The notes: generated by a model from the letters alone, not told the origin. A stretch of DNA of 13,965 bases from Cytauxzoon felis (GCA_020283715.1 JAIQCW010000117.1:1-13965); one strand, 5' to 3'. Numbered from the stretch's first letter, positions 6,670 to 13,965 are shown. Translations and numbers: made by a program.

Positions 6670-8682
6670 ATGAAAGCTATAGTTGTTCTATCTATCGCAT
6701 TAACATGGTACCAGATCGGTGCGGGTAAATCAAGTAGCTCAACAAAGATAGAAATTGATATTCTGACTAAGGAAAGCACAGAACATGTAACAATTACGCC
6801 CGTTGACGATGGAGATACCACTACCTATCAGTTTGTACCGAATGTAGATTATAAAGAAATTACTTTGAAATATGAAAAAAATATTATAATTACATTGAAA
6901 AAGGATAGATTCAGAAATTTCGAAGTTATTTGGTACAATAAATACAAGAATGGTGATGAGCCTTTGATATTAAGGCTGAAGAGTCTAGAGAAGGAAGGAG
7001 AAAAGTGGTTCAACTATTACAAGTTTAGTAATGGATGGGGTGTTATGATTGTAGCACTTTATGATTATTTATGTACTGTAATGAAGGAAGGTAAGGAACT
7101 TTCGGATAATCCCGTCGAAGAATACCGCGAGTGGAAGAAAAAACAAGAACAAAGTACGGATGATAAGAAGGATGATAATAAATCTTCCGCTGAGAATCAA
7201 TCACAAAATACAGATAATACAAAACAAAGTACTGGTGATACTCAAAAGGATGATAATAAATCTTCCGCTGAGAATCAAACACAAAATACAGATAATACAA
7301 CACAAAGTACTGAGGATGATAAGAAGGATGATAATAAATCTTCCGCTGATGATACTCAAAAGGAAAATAATACAACACAAAGTACTGAAGATAATACAAC
7401 ACAAAATACAGATAATACAACTCCTCAAGATGAAAGTAAAGTTGAAACAGTTGTAAGTAAAGTGACACCAGTAGACCTAGATATACACACAAGGGAGGAT
7501 ACAAATCAAGTTAAAGTAACTAAAATTGAAAATAAAAGTATGGTAACATATAAAATTGAACCTCAAAGTGGATATAAAGTTGGTAGATTTACAGATGGTG
7601 ATAAAATAATTCTTGACCCAAAACAAGATGAAGGGTTCATATATCTTGAGGTTAAATGTGTCAATACTGATGTAAATTATGTTATATTAACATCATTAAT
7701 ACGTTCACATGAAGGGTCTGATACGGTTACTCTTAATTATTACTGTCTCGAGGATAACTGGGTCGAAGTTACCGATCAATTTTGTAGTTTTCTCATAGAT
7801 ACAATGAAAAGTGGTATAGTCTACAGTAGTAAAAATGTTGTAAATGCATATGAAAATCATGTTAAGGAATCAAATAAAAATAAAGTTGAGATTGATGTGC
7901 TAAAGAAGGACAACATTCCAGCTGGTGTTACAATGAAAGATGCAAAGGAATTTGGTGTAGATGTATCTGTGTATGGTGTTGATGAGAATATTGCAATATC
8001 CAAAATTATGTATGGACCTTCCACCATCTGGAGAAAGAAGGATGATGTTTATGGATGTTATGAGGTAAGAGTTTATTATTCCGAAAGGACACCAGCCTTT
8101 TTTAAATTGCTTATAAAGAATGTTAGAGATACTGAATTGCTGTACATCAAAAATATACAACATGGCCTCTACAGTTTAATCTCAAAGGAGGATTTTGATA
8201 AAGGTATGGAACGATTGAAGAGCAATAAAAATGTTGAATTATCATTGACCAATGAGAATAACACCGCCAATAATCAACGTTCATCAAATATTAATCAATC
8301 TGGTCGTTGTGATGCTATAATGAGATTCTTTGGTAGAGAAACTCCACTTGTAATTGATATTAGTACAAATCAAATCGCTGGAATCAAATTCAGTCAATAT
8401 GATAAAGGTAACATCATCACATATAAATTCACATGCATGCCAAAGTTTGGCATCACTAAAATTCTATCAAGAGGAGTATTCGTATGGGAGAGTAAGGATG
8501 AGAAATACAGATGTTATGATATAAATATTGATAAACTTGGGGGAAATGTAGTAATACTAAGACTCTTTTTAAAACACAAATCAGATTCTAAGGAATTGTA
8601 CTTTGAAAAAATTGATAGTAAATTCGTTTTCATTGATAGAATGACATATTATGTGAAATTTGTCAACACTAATACCGTCTAG
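6670..8682 (+). CDS. Secreted multi-FAINT (DUF529) domain protein
   Basis: The frame has no intron and gives 670 residues. It starts with a signal peptide (hydrophobic VVLSIALTWYQIGA, cleavage probably near residues 18-20). Four FAINT-like domains follow at about residues 26-118, 268-370, 405-500 and 559-660, each with the family pattern of I-D-I start, a T-Y-F/K strand and a W-x-K/S region (for example NFEVIWYNKY and FVWESKDEKYRCYD). Between domains 1 and 2 (about 150-262) is a Thr/Gln/Asn/Asp-rich linker made of 26-residue repeats. FAINT proteins of Theileria include secreted proteins that reach the host leukocyte cytoplasm or nucleus (family knowledge). No clear C-terminal anchor or obvious nuclear signal is seen. 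Its codons are visibly less AT-biased than those of the long gene at the right end. The specific target in the host is unknown. Confidence 0.92.
   Translation: MKAIVVLSIALTWYQIGAGKSSSSTKIEIDILTKESTEHVTITPVDDGDTTTYQFVPNVDYKEITLKYEKNIIITLKKDRFRNFEVIWYNKYKNGDEPLILRLKSLEKEGEKWFNYYKFSNGWGVMIVALYDYLCTVMKEGKELSDNPVEEYREWKKKQEQSTDDKKDDNKSSAENQSQNTDNTKQSTGDTQKDDNKSSAENQTQNTDNTTQSTEDDKKDDNKSSADDTQKENNTTQSTEDNTTQNTDNTTPQDESKVETVVSKVTPVDLDIHTREDTNQVKVTKIENKSMVTYKIEPQSGYKVGRFTDGDKIILDPKQDEGFIYLEVKCVNTDVNYVILTSLIRSHEGSDTVTLNYYCLEDNWVEVTDQFCSFLIDTMKSGIVYSSKNVVNAYENHVKESNKNKVEIDVLKKDNIPAGVTMKDAKEFGVDVSVYGVDENIAISKIMYGPSTIWRKKDDVYGCYEVRVYYSERTPAFFKLLIKNVRDTELLYIKNIQHGLYSLISKEDFDKGMERLKSNKNVELSLTNENNTANNQRSSNINQSGRCDAIMRFFGRETPLVIDISTNQIAGIKFSQYDKGNIITYKFTCMPKFGITKILSRGVFVWESKDEKYRCYDINIDKLGGNVVILRLFLKHKSDSKELYFEKIDSKFVFIDRMTYYVKFVNTNTV
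7168..7440 (+). repeat. Coding tandem repeat, 78-bp unit, in the FAINT linker
   Basis: Two clear 78-bp units (7168-7245, 7246-7323) begin KDDNKSSAENQ and run through NTDNT-QST. A third from 7324 keeps KDDNKSSA and then degenerates into TTQSTED/TTQNTDN segments. Each unit encodes 26 residues, so copy-number change would keep the frame. Similar low-complexity linkers occur in Theileria secreted proteins. Confidence 0.88.
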
Positions 8683-8838
8683 AATGTATAATATTTAATT
8701 GTCTAATGTAAAGTAAAAATGGGATAACCCCAACTCACTCACATTTTAATTTAATTTTAATAAATCAATTTAAATATACTTGTACTATTACACTATTCAT
8801 ATCTCAAACTATAACACTATATCATTTTCTGTTCGCTG

Positions 8839-8940
8839 TTCCACCTGAGGTCAGTCCTGCCGTCAGCTCTTCTATTTACCTCCCCTTCCAGCTCCCGTAG
8901 ATCGCTTCCAGGTTCCACTTGAGGTTTCCACTTGAGGTCT
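8839..8940. repeat. Modular GC-rich repeat, copy H (short)
   Basis: This short copy starts TTCCACCTGAGGTC and ends with two adjacent copies of CCACTTGAGGT in the same orientation, not with an inverted right end. It contains GTCCTGCCGTCAGCTCTTC and AGCTCCCGTAGATCGCTTCC but lacks the GCCAC...GTGGC and CTCT...AGAG hairpins. It looks like a left-half fragment or a solo module set. It lies about 150 bases after the FAINT stop. Confidence 0.85.
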
Positions 8941-9232
8941 GATATTCTAGAAATTCCGTAATCATCTTCCTTCAATAATTTACAACCTTCTTGTAATATT
9001 CTAATAATTTTATAGAAGTACATATAGTTAGTATTATTATAAGTATTATATAGTTACTATTATATCTTACATCATGTTAGTAGTTATATACTATATATAT
9101 TGTAATAATACTTTATATTAATACTTATATATCATCCTACAACTATACTTCATCCTTCAATTGTATTAATTTGGATGTATAAATTGCTGGAAGGATATGA
9201 AATTGTAATATTGAATTTGGAACATGGGGTTT
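8941..9232 (-). other. AT-rich gap with one orphan exon-like segment
   Basis: On the minus strand, 9003-8941 reads RILQEGCKLLKEDDYGISRI after a possible ATTATTAG acceptor at 9008-9001 and just before repeat copy H. This looks coding, but no donor, start or partner exon could be joined. The DHHC gene cannot supply it, since no GT precedes its stop within its last exon. The remainder (9004-9232) is AT-rich with no feature I can support. It may be a decayed gene or a missed short gene. Confidence 0.25.
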
Positions 9233-9434
9233 GCCACATAATTGTGTGGCGATGATGGAGCTGCAGTAGATGTAACCTCGGGTGGAATACCTGGAAGCGA
9301 TCTACGGGAGCTGGAAGGGGAAGTAAATAGAAAGCTCCATGCAATGGGAAACAAGGCTGTAACCTCAAGTGGAGAGCTGTCTGCAAGACGAAGGGAGTAG
9401 GTTTGGAAATACAAGGTGGATATAACTTCAAGTA
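9233..9434. repeat. Modular GC-rich repeat, copy I, downstream of the DHHC gene
   Basis: The copy begins with a diverged hairpin GCCACATAATTGTGTGGC (9233-9250). It continues with GTAACCTCGGGTGG, GGAAGCGATCTACGGGAGCT, GAAGTAAATAG, stem-like TCCATGCAATGGGA, GTAACCTCAAGTGG, and GAGCTGTCTGCAAGAC, ending in a weak ATAACTTCAAGTATAC. The left inverted end is not recognisable. It lies 48 bases past the DHHC stop codon. Confidence 0.85.
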
Positions 9435-9481
9435 TACTTTCAATTATATTAATTGGTTAAGGTGATAGAGTAATTAGTATA

Positions 9482-10720
9482 TTAATAGTTGTTTATTGTG
9501 GGTGCGAAGAGTGGTATTTTGAAAAAGTTGATGATATTATATATGAAACCTATATTTTATGTATTGATGATTTATGTTATGTGATACGATACCTTGATTA
9601 AAGGGATTGACATCTGGATATGCTCTTGTTAGATATTCATAGAATGTCAAATTGGATATTATTAGATATTTATTGATTGCTAGGTAGTATGTAAAAAAGA
9701 TTGATAATATAACATATGGTATTACATAAATTAATCTAGAGTAAATGGGGCTGGGGTTTTTTATCCCGACAAAAACATACAATTCTGTTTGATTGAAGAT
9801 AATATTTGTATAGAATTTCAATTCGAGTATATTATAATTATTGGGCCAATCATTCTAGATTGATGAAGATATATTATTGGGGTAATTAGAAACATACAGC
9901 CATTAATGATATAAATGTATATGCAGAATAATTAAATAGATATTCTGAATACATTATAAATATAACAAATAATTTATAATTATATTCTCCTATACAATTC
10001 GATAACCTATTATATATAATGGGGTTTTTTAACAATGAAATATTATAAGTACCATGTACAATGATGATCATATCTTTTAATACAAGAATTACATTCATAG
10101 CAATGTTTAGATCTAGGTTCTTTATATATATGACATTGTGCTAATATAAAATGTATGGATAGTATAGACTATAGAACAACATACGGCACCAATGTTGTAC
10201 AATTATAACACCATTAACTTCTTTAATTTTTGCAGGTTCTATAAATGTAATAGACTCAACAATTAAAACTAACCAGCAAATTTTATATATTCATTTAAAT
10301 CGAGATCACGTGATATACTGAGGTATTTATTCATCAATTCCATGAGTGGTGTATGGACTTACATTCCAGGATTACAATTATTAATGACTTTAGTGATTAA
10401 GATAAAAATCATATATGAGATAATAATAATAATAATTCTAGTGATATCATATGAATATTTTATCCTAATTTAGTTATGATAAGGTATAAATTACGTTACA
10501 TACGTAGCGAATACATTAAGGAAGCACAATAGAATACTCACTACTACAACTAGAGTATAACTATTGGTATTTGGACCAATTATAGTAAAGAAATTATTAT
10601 GAATCACTTGATTATCTATAGAATCTTTAAAATTTTACATTAAATTATAATAAATTTACCATATTCATGCGATGGTATTGAAGAATATACGTTGAATCTT
10701 CTATTATAATAATGATTCAT
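9482..10720 (-). CDS. DHHC-type protein S-palmitoyltransferase, ten exons
   Basis: Ten exons join in phase: 10720-10660, 10624-10504, 10464-10363, 10317-10274, 10238-10185, 10140-10053, 10006-9898, 9854-9781, 9735-9593 and 9549-9482, giving 287 residues. The Cys-rich domain starts at about residue 127 as [15 protein letters not shown], continues CYECNSC, and holds the catalytic D-H-H-C at 152-155, followed by [11 protein letters not shown]. Four membrane segments fall at about 44-60, 68-88, 167-192 and 217-243. The NPGI motif (residues 92-95) corresponds to the DPG motif before the Cys-rich domain, and [19 protein letters not shown] after segment 4 corresponds to the TTxE and N-Y-D-x-G region. 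The enzyme moves palmitate from CoA to Cys155 and then to membrane protein cysteines. The residue after DHHC is Thr where Pro is usual. All introns are 35-46 nt, and none holds a repeat copy. Confidence 0.92.
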
Positions 10721-10992
10721 TATCAATTAATTAAATTATATCAAGTATTCTTTGTACAATTAACTAATAAATTTAAAACATTAAAAACTACATTTTACAT
10801 AATTAATATTACATTTTTTATTAATGATACTAGATATGTATGTGGTTGTTGGAAGTCTTACACTCACTCATTCATTCACTCGCTTTAAATCATGTTGAAA
10901 ATCACTTTGATTTCATGTAGTTGGAAAAAAAATCATCGCATTATATGTATATGTTAATGTAGTTTTAAATTTTTAAATTAAATGTGTCTATC
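10721..10992. promoter_or_regulatory. Divergent intergenic region, DHHC / long right-end gene
   Basis: This 272-base gap separates two diverging genes and should hold both promoters. It is AT-rich except for a CT/CA-rich patch around 10857-10882 (CACTCACTCATTCATTCACT). In-frame stops at 10960 and 10966 lie upstream of the ATG at 10993 and fix the left limit of that frame. No known motif can be supported by eye. Confidence 0.4.
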
Positions 10993-13965
10993 ATGTCCTT
11001 TCATCATGAAGTGATGAAGGTATCTACGAGGAACGAGGATCTGAAGAGCGTAGCGATGAAGGAGGTTCCGATGAAGGAAGATCCGAACGAGGATCCGGAC
11101 GAAGTGAGGAAGTATGAAGTTCCGAGTGAAACAAGGAGGGAAGATCCGAGGAACGAGGATCTAAAGTGCGTAGCAATGAAGGAAGTAACTTTTTACAATC
11201 CTTCGGATGAACAAACTTCTTACAATCCTCCGGATGAACAAACTTCATCCTTCAAACCTCCGGATGAACAAACTTCATCCTTCAAACCTTCGGATGAACA
11301 ACCTTCATCCTTCAAACCTTCGGATGAACAACCTTCATCCTTCGGTCTTTCGGATATCACTTCATACAACCTCGGTAAATTAAGGGAATCGTATAAAAGT
11401 CTTCAATTGGTAGTAAAGGATGATACATGTTGGAATGATTATATTATTGGTATAGATTATAATATTAAACGTTGTAGATTAATTCATGGTTTAAATGAAT
11501 TAAAAAAGTATTTATATGAATTGAATGATGATGATAAGTTGAATAACAAATTAATATTGTATAAATTATCTGTATATTTAATAGATTTATTATTACATTT
11601 GGAATGGTTATCAATATCTAAAAAGATTATTATGATTTGTACATCAATATTGAAGTTGATACCAGACGATATAATTAATGATACAATAACTCGTTATATT
11701 AATACATTATTAGATTTAATTGATAATAGTGATGGGGATTTTATTAATGTATGGATTTATAAATGTATAAATGATTTAAATGTACTACTAGTATTAAATG
11801 ATAATAATATACACTTGCTGAGGTTAAGTATTAAAATTCTATTGAAAATACCACTCGACTCCACCGTTGGTCATGCAGACAGCTCTCCACTCGAGGTCCA
11901 ATCCACCACTGTTCCACTCGCCGTGGAGGCCTCTTCCAATTACCTCCCCGTAAACGGTAATGCCACTCCCAGAGATCGTGGTGAAGGTAGTGATGGATCA
12001 TCCATCATGGGAATGATGGAAGATGGTTCTAAGGATGTGTTGGATGTAACCTCAAGTGGAATGAAGTGCAGTGATTGGACCTCAAGTGGAGAACCCGCAG
12101 CTGATCTACGGGAAGCGGAGGGCCAACTAAAAAGAGAAGGCCACCACGGCAAGTGGAAGACATCGGGTGGAACGCCTAGTGGAAGAGGTGGAGGTAGTGA
12201 TTGGACCTCAAGTGGAAAATATGGGGTAAAATCGGGTAAAATAACGATAAATGGGGTAAATGGTGTTATAAATGGAAAAATTAATAATTACTTGTTAGTA
12301 TTAAGATCATTTAATACTATAATATATAATATAGATTTAAAACAATGTATAGAGAATATAAATATTAATGATTTTATTAAATTATTTAATAAAATTTATA
12401 AAACATTAATGAATTTATACAATAATAATGAAATATTATCATCTTGTGGTATAACTATAATTGGTATTTTATATTACTTATCATATTATAACAATTCATC
12501 TCTAAACTTTGAAGACTTAATCAATCATTTAATTGATGTCACCGAACTGAGTGGAGGAATTTTCTCCGAATGTAATGAGGAAAGAAAATTCATCGAGGAA
12601 GGAAAATTCTTCGAGGAAAGAAAATTCTTCGTAGGAGGAAAATTCTCCAATGAAAGAAAATTCTCTGATGAACAACCCTCCTTCATCACTTCGTTCATTG
12701 GAACTTCCTCCTTCGTCGGAACTCCCTCTACCTCCACCACCTCCGTCATTGGAACTTCCTTCCTCACTTCGTTCGTCGGAATTCCCACAACCTCCGTTGT
12801 ATATAAATTATTAATAAAATTACCCTCATCAAGTTGGATTTATTTATCAAGAGGTATTATAAATCATTTAATTCATGTAGATAATATCATCAATTACAAT
12901 ATTTTATTATATACCCCATTATTATTTAGACATTGTATAATTTATAATATTAAAATTGATATTTATTATTCAAGTCTATTATGTATACAATTATTTATAA
13001 AATTATTAAATAATAATTTATATATTAATAAATTTATTATATCATATTCCAATTATTTATATGAATTAAATGATTTATTATTTAAATTATGGACTAATCG
13101 TATAAGATTTATATCATATTTATCAATTTCTATATGGAAAAGATATATTAATTTAATATATCCATTAAATAATAATATTATTAATTATATATTTAATAAA
13201 TCTATTTTATATCTTAATAATAATCTTAAATATAAATATATACTTATTAATCATTTATTAAAATTATTAGGACCATATGATATATTATCAAGACAACCAT
13301 ATATTATACCACAATTATTATGCTCATTAACTAATCCTAATATCAAATCATCATCTATTAATCTATTAACAGAAATTATCAAATATATATATAATATATT
13401 TAAAAAAATTGTGGGGTATAATGATGTAAAAAACACTACAATTTTAATAAAATGTTATATATACCCCATAATAATAGCAATGTTGGGTTGTAAGGATATA
13501 AAATATTGTAATAATAATAATAAAGAATATAGATCATATATAATAGCAGAAAATTTTAAAAATATATTTAATAAATTAGATTTTTATAATAATACAGAAT
13601 TAATAAAATTATCAACTTGTTATAAAAAATTAGAATGTTATCAATACTTATCCAAAAATGAACAACAAATGCTAGATAAAGAAACATATTATGAATTACC
13701 ACAAATCAATCAAAATCTAAATGAATATGTAACATCAAAAATTAAATTAATTATACATGAAAATAATAAATATGTTAATGTATCGATTGCCAACTCTCTT
13801 CCACTAGCCATTCCACCTGAGGTTACCTCTACCAACAGTCCAACCTCTCTTCCACTCGCCGTGGAGGCCTCTTCCAATTACCTATCTCTAAAGAGTAAAG
13901 CCACTCCCGGAGATCGTGGCGAAGAATCCGAGACGATCCATGGGAGTCGAGGTGAGGTAAATAGA
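10993..13965 (+). CDS. Long helical HEAT-like protein with in-frame repeat inserts (3' end outside window; possibly THADA/Trm732-like)
   Basis: From the ATG at 10993 the frame is open for 991 codons to the window edge, after in-frame stops at 10960 and 10966. Four inserts split it: an acidic/basic low-complexity start with ten-residue tandem repeats (residues about 1-122), modular repeat J (287-408), a Glu/Lys/Phe then Ser/Phe/Thr-rich block (517-602), and repeat copy K from about 936. Between them are Leu/Ile/Asn-rich helical stretches encoded by extremely AT-rich codons, as in HEAT/ARM proteins. Residues 747-800 (KYKYILINHLLKLLG, DILS, IIPQLL, INLLTEI) recall the K-G-K-Y...G-x-x-x-IL...IP-x-Q-I-L stretch of human THADA/yeast Trm732 (DUF2428), adaptors of tRNA 2'-O-methylation. 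I make that match from memory of the motif, so it is tentative. No GT-AG pair is needed to keep the frame, although the inserts could still be spliced. The C-terminus is missing. Confidence 0.75.
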   Translation, partial: MSFHHEVMKVSTRNEDLKSVAMKEVPMKEDPNEDPDEVRKYEVPSETRREDPRNEDLKCVAMKEVTFYNPSDEQTSYNPPDEQTSSFKPPDEQTSSFKPSDEQPSSFKPSDEQPSSFGLSDITSYNLGKLRESYKSLQLVVKDDTCWNDYIIGIDYNIKRCRLIHGLNELKKYLYELNDDDKLNNKLILYKLSVYLIDLLLHLEWLSISKKIIMICTSILKLIPDDIINDTITRYINTLLDLIDNSDGDFINVWIYKCINDLNVLLVLNDNNIHLLRLSIKILLKIPLDSTVGHADSSPLEVQSTTVPLAVEASSNYLPVNGNATPRDRGEGSDGSSIMGMMEDGSKDVLDVTSSGMKCSDWTSSGEPAADLREAEGQLKREGHHGKWKTSGGTPSGRGGGSDWTSSGKYGVKSGKITINGVNGVINGKINNYLLVLRSFNTIIYNIDLKQCIENININDFIKLFNKIYKTLMNLYNNNEILSSCGITIIGILYYLSYYNNSSLNFEDLINHLIDVTELSGGIFSECNEERKFIEEGKFFEERKFFVGGKFSNERKFSDEQPSFITSFIGTSSFVGTPSTSTTSVIGTSFLTSFVGIPTTSVVYKLLIKLPSSSWIYLSRGIINHLIHVDNIINYNILLYTPLLFRHCIIYNIKIDIYYSSLLCIQLFIKLLNNNLYINKFIISYSNYLYELNDLLFKLWTNRIRFISYLSISIWKRYINLIYPLNNNIINYIFNKSILYLNNNLKYKYILINHLLKLLGPYDILSRQPYIIPQLLCSLTNPNIKSSSINLLTEIIKYIYNIFKKIVGYNDVKNTTILIKCYIYPIIIAMLGCKDIKYCNNNNKEYRSYIIAENFKNIFNKLDFYNNTELIKLSTCYKKLECYQYLSKNEQQMLDKETYYELPQINQNLNEYVTSKIKLIIHENNKYVNVSIANSLPLAIPPEVTSTNSPTSLPLAVEASSNYLSLKSKATPGDRGEESETIHGSRGEVNR
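11029..11186 (+). repeat. Direct repeat, 38 bp, copies 120 bp apart, in coding sequence
   Basis: AGGAACGAGGATCT begins at 11029 and again at 11149, each followed by AAG-GCGTAGC-ATGAAGGA-GT with only a few differences. Both copies encode RNEDLK-VAMKEV in the same frame, so the 120-bp spacing (40 codons) keeps the frame. The block between is rich in GAAGGA, GATCCG and GAGGA words. Confidence 0.85.
11191..11358 (+). repeat. Coding tandem repeat, 30-bp unit (about five copies)
   Basis: The unit encodes F/Y-K/N-P-P/S-D-E-Q-T/P-S-S. Units run 11191-11220, 11221-11250, 11251-11280, 11281-11310 and 11311-11340, with a partial sixth to about 11358. The later units are nearly identical, pointing to recent expansion. 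CTTCATCC here is the inverse of GGATGAAG-type words in the preceding block. Confidence 0.92.
11851..12215. repeat. Modular GC-rich repeat, copy J, in frame inside the long gene
   Basis: The copy starts CCACTCGACTCC and ends GGACCTCAAGTGG. It has GGTCATGCAGACAGCTCT, CCACTCGAGGTCC, stem CCACTCGCCGTGGAGGCC, the spacer TTCCAATTACC, stem CCGTAAACGG where other copies have CTCTAAAGAG, hairpin GCCACTCCCAGAGATCGTGG (11962-11981), two ACCTCAAGTGG signatures, GCAGCTGATCTACGGGAAGCG and CACCACGGCAAGTGG. It is read through without a stop for about 120 codons. The left end encodes PLDST and the right ends encode TSSG. The same hexamer AAAATA abuts both ends. Confidence 0.93.
12541..12798 (+). repeat. In-frame purine/pyrimidine fold-back low-complexity block
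   Basis: The first half (12577-12666) is five 18-bp units GAGGAAAGAAAATTCTTC encoding E-E-R-K-F-F/I variants. The second half is rich in GGAACTTCC, TTCCTCC and CACTTCGTTCGTCGGAA, with two similar segments (around 12687 and 12747). It encodes Ser/Thr/Phe/Gly and is partly complementary to GAGGAAG-type words of the first half and of the block at 11030-11190. No in-frame stop occurs. Its base composition contrasts sharply with the AT-rich flanks. Confidence 0.85.
13799..13965. repeat. Modular GC-rich repeat, copy K, in frame (right end outside window)
   Basis: The copy starts TTCCACTAGCCATTCCACCTGAGGTTACC. It continues with stem CCACTCGCCGTGGAGGCC, TTCCAATTACCTATCTCTAAAGAGTA, hairpin GCCACTCCCGGAGATCGTGG (13900-13919), and the start of GATCCATGGGAG...GAGGTAAATAGA. 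It continues the open frame of the long gene (IPPEVTST, PLAVEASSNYLSL, ATPRDRGE), in the same frame as copy J. Confidence 0.9.

Noticed and set aside
7043..7504. 153-codon minus-strand frame rich in Tyr, Phe and Leu
   Set aside because: It is the shadow of the low-complexity linker of the FAINT gene on the opposite strand.
9150..9443. Minus-strand frames of 97 and 82 codons
   Set aside because: They consist of repeat copy I plus AT-rich flank, with no conserved protein content.
11199..11352. CRISPR-like array
   Set aside because: The 30-bp units are contiguous without spacers and encode a ten-residue protein repeat in a eukaryotic gene.
11940..12152. Minus-strand frame within the long gene
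   Set aside because: It is the opposite strand of copy J; the plus-strand frame continues on both sides and is preferred.
1..13965. tRNA or rRNA genes among the hairpin-rich blocks
   Set aside because: The hairpins do not form a cloverleaf, lack A/B box order, and recur as a dispersed family.

Overview
The window looks like nuclear DNA of a piroplasm (Theileria / Cytauxzoon-like apicomplexan). The main evidence is a secreted 670-residue protein with four FAINT (DUF529) domains at 6670-8682; this family is essentially confined to Theileria and its relatives. Very short GT-AG introns (35-60 nt, often opening GTATGT), tightly packed genes and strong AT richness agree. The species cannot be named from the sequence.

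Layout: (1) 3' part of a plus-strand multi-exon gene ending at 2211, whose last exon resembles the C-terminal winged helix of Rad21/Rec8 kleisins; (2) a minus-strand TB2/DP1/HVA22 (REEP/Yop1) ER-shaping protein, 2521-3039; (3) a minus-strand seven-exon AMPK beta-subunit gene (CBM48 glycogen-binding module plus ASC domain), 3449-5202; (4) a plus-strand three-exon cyclophilin-33/PPIE-type RRM protein, 5581-6041; (5) the FAINT protein; (6) a minus-strand ten-exon DHHC palmitoyltransferase, 9482-10720; (7) a plus-strand frame open for 991 codons from 10993 past the window end, a helical HEAT-like protein with a tentative THADA/Trm732 resemblance. The genes do not form one pathway. Most are housekeeping genes, with one lineage-specific secreted protein among them.

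The striking feature is a GC-rich modular repeat, present in at least eleven copies or clusters across 14 kb. Copies tend to start with CCACYTGAGGT and end with its inverse, ACCTCARGTGG. Inside they carry an ordered set of short hairpins whose stems seem to change in a compensating way between copies. Copies fill the gap between convergent genes, swell particular introns to 338-458 nt while neighbouring introns stay at 35-60 nt, and lie without a stop codon inside the long frame at the right end, adding about 120 residues. A second repeat type, GAAGGA/TTCCTC-rich with tandem units, also sits in frame in that gene. I consider this repeat system, tolerated in introns, intergenic DNA and coding sequence, the most likely undescribed element here.
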